Shown in pieces: positions 36,902-46,700 of a stretch of DNA of 64,000 nt. The position numbers and the translations under genes were made by a program. Numbering within the stretch: the stretch's first letter is position 1; each line of letters opens with the position of its first letter. The stretch is taken from positions 1,488,501 to 1,552,500 of the forward strand of contig CANXME010002001.1 in the NCBI GenBank assembly GCA_948144175.1. Direction: 5' to 3'. The stretch comes from Closterium sp. NIES-65 (taxonomy: Eukaryota > Streptophyta > Zygnematophyceae > Desmidiales > Closteriaceae). The notes beneath the pieces were generated by a model. That model was not told the origin of the DNA and made no database searches. It saw only the letters and a program-made list of their open reading frames with translations.

Positions 36902-38335
36902 TCAAACTGTGACGTCCTGAGAAGCGAAGAACCCGCAGGTGACCGGGTCGTAGAACACCCAACCGGAGGCGTCCAAAGGGAAGCCAAGAAAGACCCAGGC
37001 ACGAGTGCGCGGAGACAACTTGTTCGCGCCAGGGGCGCGAACGTGGGCCAGACAACCCCAGACGCGGAAGTCAGCTGCTACGCCCTGTAAACCTGACCAG
37101 AGATAGACCGGCGTCACCCGTGGCCGTGCGTCACTGGGCCACAGGTTCAGCTGGTGCGCGGCGTAGCGGACTACCTGAGGCCACAAGAACTGAGGGGCAC
37201 CAGCATGGCACATGGAGGTCCGGGCAACCTCCATGACCAGGCCGATGCGACGCTCGGCTACCCCGTTCTGCTGCGGCGAGGCTGGTAGCGTGTACGAATG
37301 AATGACTCCCCGACTCTGACAGAACGTCTCTAGGCGAGTGGAAGAGAACTCACCACCACGGTCCGAGTGTAGGCGAAGCCCACACAGGACATGGGCGCCA
37401 CCCCACGCTAGGAGCCACGGCTCCGAGGACGGTAGGCACGTCGGCCTTCCGTCGCAAGGGGAAAACCGTGGTGTAGCGGGAATAGTCGTCCACCACAATC
37501 AAGAAGTAGCGTTCTTGACGTGGGCCAAGGACAAGGGAGGGGCCCCAAACGTCCAAGTGCAGGGTCTGGAAGGGATCCGTGGTCGGGGGGAACTAGGAGG
37601 AGTGAGGGGCGGTGCGCTGCCGACCCTCGACGCAAGGAGTGCACGGCGGCGCAGGCGAGCGAGGAAGCGGGGCAAGCAACGCTGGGAGACCTGAGACCAG
37701 ACGGTGACGTACCATCCTACTAAGACGTGGGAACGACGGGTGACCTAGACGGTGGTGCCAAAGGACTGACGGGTGGGCGAGTGACCGACAGTCGCACGAC
37801 ACAGCAGCTACCTGACCTGACCTGACCTGACCTGACCCGACTCAGTGTGGTGGGACCCAGTCTGTAGTGAGTACGGACCAGATCCCAGCTCTCTGTGGAA
37901 AGTGGCCAGAGGCTCCCCAGTGGCACCGACGGTGCAGGAGGCAACAGGCTCGTCCAGTGGGAATGTAGTGACTACGCCTAGGTCGTGGAGGTGACTGACA
38001 CCCACCAGGTTCCTAGAGAACGAGGGGGTGTAGTAACCTGTAAGAAAACCTGAGGGAGCCGCCGGACACGGAAGAGTGGTGGTGCTGCTAGCAACTACAC
38101 ATCCCACAGAGGGGTCAGCCAAGGCAACAGTGACTGGAGTGCGCAGTGGTGTGAGGTCAGTACAGTCGCGAAAGAAACAGCTGGACGCTCCAGAGTCTAG
38201 GGTGAAGGAAAGCTGTGCAGTCTCTGGGGTTGCACCCGAACTAGCTACAAAGGCTAGTGCTAGACTAGTGGTAGCTGCAGGTCCTACACAAAGACCCTCA
38301 GAGGCTGGCCCTGCCGCTGTAGAACCCCAGTACAC
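36902..38335 (-). pseudogene. Copia C protease, pre-integrase and integrase
   Basis: Protease: SFTLDSGASSCFFRDCTDL with DSGA near 38200. A 5-bp CCTGA repeat (37811-37835) encodes SGQVRSGQVR. Zinc part: VLWHHRLGHPSFPRL, CTPCVEGRQ. Core: MDVWGPSLVLGPRQERYFL, VVDDYSRYTTVFPL; then LRLHSDRGGEFSSTRLETF, PASPQQNGVAERRIGLVMEV, FRVWGCLAHVRAPGANKLSP, FLGFPLDASGWVFYDP. Several frameshifts divide it. The GEFSS and NGVAERR catalytic positions are kept. Confidence 0.85.
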
Positions 38336-38342
38336 GCCATGA

Positions 38343-39639
38343 CAGCCTATGCTGCTGCTGGTTCTACTGGGGGCAGCCTAAGCTGCTGCTGGTGCGCTGG
38401 GGGCAGCCTGTGCTGCTGATGGTGCGCTGGCAGTAGCCTAAGCTGCTGCTGGTGCGCTGGGGGCAGCCTATGCTGCTGCTGGTTTGCTGGGGGCAGCTTA
38501 TGCTGTTGCTGCTGGTGCGCTGGCGGCAGCCTATGCTGCGTCTGGTTCTGCTGGGGGCAGCCTACGCTGCTGCTGGTGCGCTGGGGGCAGCCTGTGCTGC
38601 TGGTGGTGCGCTGGCGATAGCCTAAGCTGCTGCTGGTGCGCTGGGGGCAGCATATGCTGTTGCTGGTTCGCTGGGGGCAGCCTAAGCTGCAACTGGTTTT
38701 TCTGGTGGCTGCCTAAGCTGCTGCTGGTTTTACTGGGGGTCGCCTCAGGTGCAACTGGTACTGCTAGTGGCAGCCTAAGTGTCTGCTGGTTCTGCTGGTG
38801 GCAGCCTAAACTGCTGCTGGTTTAACTGGGGGCAGCCTAAGCTGCTACTGGTTTTGCTGGTGGCAGCCAATGCTGTTGCAGGTTGAAGCGGGGGGGCAGC
38901 CTAAGTTGCTACTAGTCCGGTATGTGCGGTTCTGTGCGGTTGAATGCGGTTCAGTGCGGTAGTGTGCGGTTGAGTGCGGTACTGTGCGGTTGAATGCGGT
39001 GGAGTGCGGTCGAGGGCTGTTCCAGGGTGCAGGTGACAGGTAGGGCGGCGGGTTAGGTTTCCAGGTGGGGCGGCGGGTGGGGCAACAGGTCGAGTGGCGG
39101 GTTACCAGGTGGGGCGGCGGTTGTAGGTCATGGGGAGGGTGATAACTGGTGGGGCGGCGGTTTAAGGGCGTGGGGAAGGAGCTAACGCGTGGGGCAGCGG
39201 GTGGGGACGATATCTGACCGGTGGGGACGACTTCTACCCGGTGGGGAGGTGGGTTTCGACGGGTTCTAGGTAAGTCTACGGTTTCAGCCCAAATGGGCGA
39301 CGGGTAAGGCGACGGGCGCGGGTAGCGGGCTCCTCCCCTACTCGCGAACTGTCGCGACTGACGTGCGCATGGGTGCGCGTGCGCCTAGGGATGCGCGCGC
39401 GGGTCTGACGCGCGCTTAACGAGTGACGCGCGGGGCTTAACGGGTGACAGGCGGGACTTAACGGGTGACGCGTGGGGCAGAAACCGGTGACGCGAGGGCA
39501 AAAAACGGGTGACGCGACAGGCGGAAAACGGGTGACGCGACGGGCTACGGGGCTACCGGGGCGCTTCAGGCCTTAGGGCGCTTCGGGCTAGGACGGGTCA
39601 CGGGGCGGTGAGCCCATCGGATCGGTTAGCTCTATACCA
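38343..39639 (-). repeat. Copia C leader minisatellites (30-bp and ~11-bp units)
   Basis: 38343-38890: about 18 units of CAGCCTAAGCTGCTGCTGGT + GCGCTGGGGG (30 bp). 38920-39020: TGCGGTTGAG/TGCGGTTCAG units of 10-11 bp. 39040-39250: GGGGCGGCGGGT-like units. 39400-39550: ACGGGTGACGCG-like units. It takes the place where gag and leader lie in related elements. Confidence 0.85.
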
Positions 39640-39777
39640 TGTTAGAATCTAACTAGCGTGAAGAATTGACTAAGGATGAAGTTACAAACAAGATATAGGA
39701 AACCCTAGCAAATGTCCTAGCACAAGTGTAACACATTGTACAACACCTAGTAGAAACTATATAAATATAGTTTGACA
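39640..39777 (-). repeat. Copia C 5' LTR
   Basis: Starts TGTTAGAATC and ends GTTTGACA on the + strand; flanked right by GACTC. The corresponding gypsy copy 1 reads TACTC, so a 5-bp target duplication is plausible, but the left partner is not preserved. Confidence 0.8.
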
Positions 39778-40302
39778 GACTCACCACGATGCAGGCCTCC
39801 CAGAAGCAGTTTGCCAATCGTCAGCGACGTGATCACTCAGTAGCAGTCGGAGATCAGGTGCTTCTTGACACGCGCAACTTGAACCTGTCTCACCTCCCAT
39901 CCAAGCCCCGGCCTCGCTTCTGTGGTCCTTTTCTTGTTGAGGCACAGGTGACACCAGTAATATTCCGCTTGCGCTTACCAGATACATGGAAGCTTCACAA
40001 CGCTTTCCATGTTCAGCTACTGAAGCCCTACAAGGACCCCAACCAGCAGTTCCAGGGACGCCAGCTACCGCCACCACCACCTGTTCTCATCCAGGATGAA
40101 CCAGAGTACGAAGTGGAGCACGTTCTCACTCATCCGCGCCGCGGCGGCAAGACCCTCGAGTTCCTGATACGCTGGAAGGGATACGACCCCACTGAGGACA
40201 GTTGGGCTGCAGAAGCTGATATGGGCAACGCACGCCGTGCTCTCAATGATTATCTTGTCAAGCAGGGTGTTTCTCACGCCACCCAGCTTTGAGGGGGGGA
40301 CG
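39778..40302 (+). pseudogene. Gypsy A 3' end, segment copy 2: GPY/F and chromodomain
   Basis: Near copy of 31263-31795. Encodes RRDHSVAVGDQVLLDTRNL, FCGPFLVEAQVTPVIFRL and chromodomain EYEVEHVLTHPRRGGKTLEF, LIRWKGYDPTEDSWAAEAD, ending HATQL-stop. No upstream gypsy sequence; its left edge is the copia C LTR. It keeps an open frame of 167 codons. Confidence 0.9.
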
Positions 40303-40673
40303 TGTGAGAGTACGACGTCTTATGCTGGCTTTGCTAGCTTGCCTAAACTTTATTACGCTATATCTAGCTTGGGTTAATTTTATCAGACATAGATATGCCT
40401 GATTTCCTAGGTTAGGTGCATTCCTATATTTTATTATAGTTATAGCACTGAACCACGTTACGTGTACCGAACTCAAGCCTATTCGGTTTTCCACCGAATT
40501 GCTTTCTACTGAGTTCGGGTAGGTTCTGTTCGGGGTGCTTCGCGACCCTGAGAACATTCGCGTAACACCTGGGTAACGGGCCTTGTGTCGAGACTATATA
40601 TAGTCTCGTGTTTTACCCAGGTGAATCATTCAATTCAAGCCCACTTTTCTGAGCTCGATCCTAGATCCTCACA
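40303..40673 (+). repeat. Gypsy A LTR, segment copy 2 (371 bp)
   Basis: Same length and ends as 31796-32166 with a few percent differences. Joins copia B at the same nucleotide (CCTCACA before CAGCTGCCAG). Confidence 0.9.
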
Positions 40674-43063
40674 CAGCTGCCAGACAGTGTTCTCAGGGAA
40701 GGCTGCGTGAAACCCGGGGGGTCGCCGGAGGAAAATGCGCTCGTGCAGGTCGCCCTGCAGGAACGCATTGGAGACGTCCATGGAATCGATTTCCATGTTG
40801 TCACGTGCACCAATGTCGAGGGCGGTGCGAAGGGTGGGGGGTTTGCCGGTGGGGGCGTAGGTGAACCAGTAGTCCTCAGCCCAAGTCTGCGTGAACCCGT
40901 TGGCGCAGTAGCGTGCTTTGTACACTGGTTCCTCGCCCGGCAGCTGCTTCACCCGAAAGACCCATTTTGCCGTCAACGAGGTTAGCGCCCGCAGGGAGGG
41001 GGACATCGACAAAGGAGTCGTTGCGAATGAAAGCCTCACACTCCAGGAAGATCGCTGCTATCCATTTATCCGCATCAGGGCAGGTGATGGCTTCCTGGAA
41101 GGTGGAGGGAGTGAAGATGGTGGGGGTGGTGGTGGCGCCAAGGACGGGAAAGCCCATGAAGTCAAGGTAGAGGGAGGCAAGGAGCGGAGTGTGCTCCCGA
41201 ATGTTGAGAAACTCTTCATGGGAGTCCTCAAGGAGCTGAATGGAGGCAGAAGGAGGAGCCCCAAGGATTTTGTCCACAGAGCGGGTATGGATGTAAGGGA
41301 GGAGGAAGGGGGAGGAGCGGGAAGTGGCACGATGCCGCTGCTGCTGCTGGTGCTGCTGAAGCTGCTGCCCTTGTTGCTGCGGCTTGCGGCTGACCGTGTT
41401 GTTGCTGTGTCTGCTGAGGCTACTGCTGCTGCTGCTGTCCCGGTTGCCGCTGCTGCTGCTGCTGCCCCGGCTGCCGCTGCTGCGGCTGCTGTCCCGAGTG
41501 CTGCTGGTGCTGCTGCTGCTGCTGCCCCGGCTGCGGCTGCTGCTGCTGCTGCCACTGATCCGGCTGCTGGAAGGAGGGAGAGGGAGAGGAGGAGGGAGAG
41601 GGGGGAGGGGGTGCAGCCGAGTGAGCGGGGGAAGCTGGAGCGGCAGGGTCGTAGACGTCGGCGGAGGAGGAGGGCGGGAGTGGGGTGGCGACGGGTGGGA
41701 GGAGAGGGGCTGGAGGGAGAAGGGGCGGGAGAACGGTGTCAGTCCAGGCGAGGGGACGAGTGGGAGGAGGGAGAGGATCAGGGGGAGGAGTGGAGTAATA
41801 GGGAACGGATTCGTCGAAGACGACGTCGCTGCTGCGGATGAGGCGATTGGTGGGAGGGTGGAGGAAGAGGAAGCATGGGGAGTCGTGGTTGTGCCCAAGG
41901 TAAACGCATTCCAGGGCGCGAGGAGCAAGCTTGCCAGCGGCGCGGGAGCGGTCGGCGGGTGGGATGAGAACGAAGGCCTTGCAGCCCCAGATGCGAAGGC
42001 CGGCAGCGTCAGGTTTGGCGTTGGACCAAAGCTTTGTGGGGGAGGAAGAAGGATGCTGAGGGTGGGAGCGGAGATTAAGGAGAAGGGCGGCGTGGAGGAG
42101 GGCATAGCTCCAGAGGGAAGGAGGGGTGGAGGCATGAGCAATGAGACAGCGAGCTATCTTGGTGATCCCAGGAATGCGGCTCTCAGCAATGCCGTTCTGC
42201 TGAGGGGAGTGGGGAAGGGTGGAGGTTTTTTGGATGCCGTAGGTTTTACAGTATGTGGAAAGGGTGTTATTGATGAACTCACCCCCATCGTCAGAGTGAA
42301 GGCGGCCGATGGGGCGTTCGAAGTGATTGCGGCACAGTTCGGCCCAGTTGATGACCACTGCCAGCACCTGGTCTTTCGTGTGAAGAAAGAAGGTGGTGGA
42401 GTACCGGCTGTGGTCGTCAACGAGGACGAGCATGTACCGATGCCTCTGGCGGGAGCGGATGGGATAGGGGCCCCAGAGGTCCATGTGCACAAGGTCAATG
42501 GGGGCGGCGGCGAAGGTGGGATGAGTGTGGTGGGAGGACTGTTTGAGCTTGCCGTGAATGCATGAAGGGCATGGGGGAGAGGGGGAGGAGGGGAGGGGGG
42601 GTAAGACGGGAGGAAGGCTGCGGAGGAGGCGAGAGGTGACTGTGGTGCGAAGGGCGGTGAAGTTGGGATGGTCGAGTCAGTGGTGTAAGAGGACAGCAGG
42701 GTGCCAGAGGGTAGTGGAGGAGGGAGATGGAGTGATGGAAGGGACGGGAGGGGAGGAGGAGGATGGTGGGGAGGGAGAAGAGGATACTCGAGGGAGAGGG
42801 GAAGGGGGAAGTAAAGGAGGAGGAGGTGGACCGGTGGAAGTATCGGCACGAGTGGTGACGTGGCAGAAGGATGGGCGAGGTGTGCGGAGTGTGTAGAGGC
42901 GAGTGCGGGGGCAAAGCGGAATGCGGAGAAGGAAGCGGCCGGAGGAGGTTTGGTAGAGATCCCAGTAATTGGCATAACCGGGGTAAATGGCAGTGACACC
43001 AACACCTTGGAGCTCACGGTGGGAGAGGAGGTTGTTGCAGAGAGTGGGGATATGGAGACCTGT
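40674..43063 (-). pseudogene. Copia B, segment copy 2: RT start, polyQ linker, integrase, pre-integrase
   Basis: Longer version of 32167-33711. Right to left on the minus strand: LHIPTLCNNLLSHRELQGVGV, YPGYANYWDLYQTSSGRFLL (gag-pre-integrase region), STLWHPAVLLHH and LDHPNFTALR; integrase core VHMDLWGPYPIRSRQRHRYM, LVDDHSRYSTTFFL, GRLHSDDGGEFINNTLSTYC, SPQQNGIAESRIPGITKIAR; C-terminal part; Gln-rich linker; RT start as in copy 1, ending at the gypsy LTR. The catalytic Asp, Asp and Glu positions are kept. Frames change several times. The right end is interrupted by a retroposed insert at 43064. Confidence 0.88.
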
Positions 43064-44493
43064 TTTTTTTTTTTTTTTTTTGGTAGGTGAAAATGCATTA
43101 TACAACGCAAAAACACCGTCGGTCACAACCGGAGCTAGAGGGCTTAGGTAGAGTTTCTACTATACCCTCGCAGATTCCTATGGAGGTCTAAAAGTCAAAT
43201 GCCTAAAATCATTTCCTTGCCCGTATGGAGCTTCCTTTGCACACTTGCCACATTTCAGATCTGGTAACCTGTGGACACTTCTTTGTCGCGTGGTTTTCTT
43301 CAGCCTTGATTGAGTCGCCACCACTAAGTGGTTGAGTGAGGTGGTTTCAGCAACCCGTGTTTTGACGTTGAAGCGGTAGAAAGTGGTAACAATAGCAGGT
43401 CTGTCCCGGCGAGCTTGCCACAAGAGAATTGCACGAAATCTTCTGGGCGTTTTTCGACGCCTATGAGGACCAGCTTCTACTGTCCTGGCTCTAGAGAGCA
43501 CAGCAACTTCAGGAAAATCTTGCATCAATCCATGTCGTCCAGCAGTAATAAAACTCCCGTCAGCATTATCCTCCAGTTGCAGATGCACTTCCTGTAACTT
43601 CCAGCCTTTCTCATGGCGAACTTTATATGTCGTTCCGTCGTCCGCAGCCTTAGTAAATAAGTACTCGTCGTTGAACAGGTGAGCCAAGGAAAAATCATCC
43701 AGGTCGAACGTTTCCAACGGAAACACCTCTTCGCCTTCAAACACTTCAGCAGCCGTTAACATAGTTATTTCGGACGTTTTGAGAGTCGAACGTCGTTGCT
43801 CTGGTTCCTTGAAGAAATACTTCTCACGTTCTCCAGAGCATGAAATTTCTTCTCCATGCCATCTTGGGTGATGACTTGAAATAGATCCAGCCATGACCTT
43901 AGCTAGTGAAACCACTTGATTAATGTCTGGCGCTTTATTCCGAGCTTTCTTCCTCTTCACGGGTTGTTGATAGATGGCAGCAAAAACTGATAATCTGAAA
44001 ATATTACGTGGTCCAGCTTCCTTGTACTTGCATTTTTTTACTTCTGGTGAAAAATGCCTTGATTCTCAGGTCCCATTTTAGGTGACGATTTGAAATGAAC
44101 TCGACCATTGAAGCTTCCTTGGAATAACCCAATGTCTTGAGCTTAAGATCAGCTTTATAACCCGAAAGTACAGATCTTCTCAAGTGACGTTAAGACGAAC
44201 CGATGTTCGCTGTTTGAACACAATGTTGGTGTCATTAACAAGCCCATGAAGAGTAGATCCAGAAAATAGATTCAGATTGCTGAACTGGTTGAGGTAAGCT
44301 GGACATTTGCTGAACCAAAGTTCTCCTAAGGAGCCATGGCGGAGAGCTAGGCTTGATGGGAAGAATCATAGAGTCCCATTTTGGTGTTTACAGAACTCAC
44401 AACTATAAATTTTGGCTGTTAAAGAGTCGACTCTGATTCGGCCACCTCGTCGTTGTTCGCGAAAAATATGACGACCATTTGAGTTTCTAAATT
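43064..44493 (-). mobile_element. Retroposed AT-rich insert with poly(A) tail and 15-bp target duplication
   Basis: Flanked by a perfect 15-bp direct repeat, GATATGGAGACCTGT, at 43049-43063 and 44494-44508. On the minus strand it ends in about 18 A residues (43081-43064). Poly(A) plus a long target duplication is the mark of LINE-machinery retroposition (processed retrocopy or 5'-truncated LINE). Its composition is clearly more AT-rich than the surrounding elements. Removing it rejoins copia B (GKVTGLHIPTLCNN). Confidence 0.88.
43178..44070 (-). pseudogene. Unrecognised ~295-codon open frame in the retroposed insert
   Basis: On the minus strand a frame is open from after a TGA at about 44072 to the stop at 43178-43180; an ATG-initiated version begins at MAGSISSHHPRWHGEE. 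I do not recognise the family. Visible features: basic start (KRKKARNK), a central acidic stretch (VFEGEEVFPLETFDLDDFSL), GTTYKVRHEKGWKLQEVHLQ, and a late CXXC (LKCGKCAKEA). DNA around MAGSISSHHPRW resembles the upstream piece around MVEFISNRHLKWD (about 44105-44060), suggesting an internal ~250-bp diverged repeat. It has no RT or endonuclease motifs, so a retrocopy of a host transcript is more likely than a LINE. It may be a dead copy; the upstream part is frame-broken. Confidence 0.5.
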
Positions 44494-44508
44494 GATATGG
44501 AGACCTGT

Positions 44509-44528
44509 GACCTTACCGGAGGGGAAGG
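44509..44528 (-). pseudogene. Copia B sliver between two insertions
   Basis: Twenty bases encoding part of PSGKVTG that link copia B across the retroposed insert (left) and copia D (right). Ends in the GAAGG target duplication of copia D. Confidence 0.8.
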
Positions 44529-44654
44529 TGTCAAACTCATATGCTATAGTCTGTGTAGGCTGTAGTGGGGTAGACAGTATGGGGTACAACACTTTTAGGT
44601 TTTCCTACTTGTACTCACCTGCTTGTTAGTTCATTTCATTCCTCAATTCTCACA
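44529..44654 (+). repeat. Copia D 5' LTR
   Basis: TGTCAAACTCATATGC...ATTCTCACA, followed directly by the PBS TGGTATAGAGCAGGTTCC at 44655. Confidence 0.92.
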
Positions 44655-44759
44655 TGGTATAGAGCAGGTTCCCTAGTGGGAACTTCCTAGGGCCCACCAC
44701 TGAAAATCGATTTTTTTTTCCTGCCCTGAGATCGAGTCGCCCCTGATCGAGGCGTGCCA

Positions 44760-45460
44760 TGTGTGCTGCCCTCCCCTTAGCGACCCGTCGCGCCGCCCGT
44801 AGCGGCCCCGCCCCCTCTCTCACGGCCCCTCGCGACCCCGTCGCCGCCCCCTAGGGGCCCGTCACGCCGCCCTGAACGGCCCGTCGCGCCGCCCTCAGCG
44901 GCCCCTTGCGGCCCCACCTCCACGGCCCCGTCGCCACCCTCTCGCGGCCCCGTCGCCTCCCTCTCGCGGCCCCGTCGCCGCCGTTCGCAGCCCCGCCGCC
45001 CCCTTAGCGGCCGCGTCGCCGCCCGTCATGGCCCTACAGCCGCTCCTCGCGGCCTCGTCGCCGCCCTCTCGCGGCCCCGTCGCCACCCTCTTGCGGCCTC
45101 GTCGCCGCCCTCTCACGGCCCCGTTCCCGCCCTCTTGCGGCCCCGTCGCCGCCCTCTTGCGGCCCCGTCGCCGCCCTCTTGAGCCCCGTCGCCGCCCTCT
45201 TGCGGCCCCGTCGCCGCCCTCTTGCGGCCCCGTTGCCGTCCCGGCCCCTTCATCGCCGAGCCGCCGAGCAGCTGAGCCGCCGAGCCGCCGAGCAGCCGAG
45301 CCGCCGAGCCGCCGAGTCGCCTGCAGCCAAGCCGCCGAGCCGCTGAGCAGCCGAGCCGCCGAGGCCGCCGTCGAGCCGCCACTGCCTCTGTTGAGCCGCT
45401 ACCACCGCTGTTGCAGCCCTGTTTCTACCGGCGCGCCCCGGCCCTACCCACCCGGACTGG
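44760..45460 (+). repeat. Copia D leader: GC-rich tandem repeats
   Basis: Units of CTCTTGCGGCCCCGTCGCCGC type to about 45240, then GAGCCGCCGAGCAGC units to about 45370. Same style as copia-2 and copia F leaders, with different unit sequences. Confidence 0.9.
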
Positions 45461-45491
45461 TGAGAGCACTCCCTCCTAGACCACTGCTGTC

Positions 45492-46700
45492 ATGGCTACC
45501 CCCAGTGTCCTTACCTTTGATGCTGAGGGTCGTGCTGTTGACTTCGAGGTCTGGGTCGATGACCTGCAGCTTTTACTACAGTGCGATAGGGCAGACGGAC
45601 TCTCCCTGTTCGATCTCACCTCTGGTGCCTCTCCTGCCCCACCTGCTGATGCTGACAGCACTGTTCGCTCACAGTGGGCCACACGTGATGCTGCTGCCCG
45701 TCTTGCTGTGCGTCGCCACTTACCGACCGCTGAGCGTGCGCACTTTAGTCAGTACAAGAGGGCTAAGACCTTGTACGACGCTGTAGTTGCACGCTACTCT
45801 TCCCCTGCCACTACTGCTCTTAGCCGCCTAATACTGCCGTACCTTTTTCCTGACCTCGCCGCCTTTCCCACTGTCGCTGACCTCGTTACGCACCTTCGCA
45901 CTAGTGACACCCGCTACCGCGCTGCGCTTCCTGCTGAGTTCTGCGCCAAGAACACCCCCCCCCATGTACATCACCCTTTACTACATAGTCACCCGGCTCC
46001 CTGACTCCCTTCGCTCGGTCAGGGACCACTTCCTCTCTGTTTGCCCCACCACACTCACCGTTGACCTCCTCGAGGAGCGCCTCCTGGCAGCTGAGAAGAG
46101 TATAGTCGCTGTAGGAGCCTCTAGAGGTGATGCCCCTGTCTTTGAGGGGTGCTCCCCCTCCCCCCTTTTGCCCTCTGTTGCCTCTGTTGCTGCCGTCGAC
46201 TTCGTTGGCACTGAGTCGTACGGCGCTGCGTCTGCCCCTAGCGGGCGACGCCGCACCAGCAAGGGCATGGGGGGCAAGGGCGCTGGAGGGGCTGGCGGGG
46301 GCGGTGGAGGTGGAGGAGGCGGACGGAGTGGGGGTGGTGGTGGGAGTGGTGGCGGGGATGGGGGCTTCGGTGGCGGCGGTGGCGGCGGAGGCGGCGGCGG
46401 CGGTGGCGGTGGGAGCGGAGGAGGAGGCGGTGGCGGCGGTGGCAGAGGTGGCGGCAGAGGAGGTGGAGCTAGTCGAGTTGGCTCTGCGCAGCAGGGGCGG
46501 ATTAGGTGGTGGTCAGCGCCAGCAGCAACAACGCACTCGTGAGACCCGTCCCCCCAGCAGCTTCGTGAGTGGTACGCTGGGCATCAGCGAGGTGGGGGTA
46601 CTGGTCCCTGTACCTACGTCCTCCGTACCGGCGATCGCGCTGGTGAGCAGTGCCGGGGCTCGCACTCCACCCAGCGCTGCTTCGGCCGCCTGACGGATGC
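45492..46700 (+). pseudogene. Copia D gag
   Basis: MATPSVLTFDAEGRAVDFEV, WVDDLQLLLQC, RSQWATRDAAARLAVRRHL, KTLYDAVVARYSSPATTAL, then a frameshift near 45955 (C-run) and LYYIVTRLPDSLRSVRDHFL, LLEERLLAAEKSIVAVGAS. A long Gly-rich (GGN)n tract spans 46260-46470. Then QQLREWYAGHQ (after a frame change) and the Cys motif CTYVLRTGDRAGEQCRGSHS and CFGRLTDAWLHQFPDATEIP. UBN2-like copia capsid; forms the virus-like particle. Confidence 0.85.

Larger units (their letters stand above)
33712..39777 (-). mobile_element. Copia C: Ty1/copia element lacking gag and 3' LTR
   Basis: 5' LTR 39777-39640 (minus; TGTCAAACTATA...TTCTAACA), PBS TGGTATAGAGCTAACC at 39639, minisatellite leader to about 38343, protease, integrase, Glu/Gln repeat, RT-RNase H and 3' UTR. 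The left edge at 33712 joins copia B with no LTR, so the 3' LTR is gone. No recognisable gag exists. It lies between the two copies of the duplicated gypsy/copia-B segment. Confidence 0.85.

Noticed and set aside
37811-37835. Possible telomere-like or CRISPR-like short direct repeats (CCTGA)
   Set aside because: Only five contiguous 5-bp units within a coding linker; no spacers. No CRISPR array anywhere in the window.
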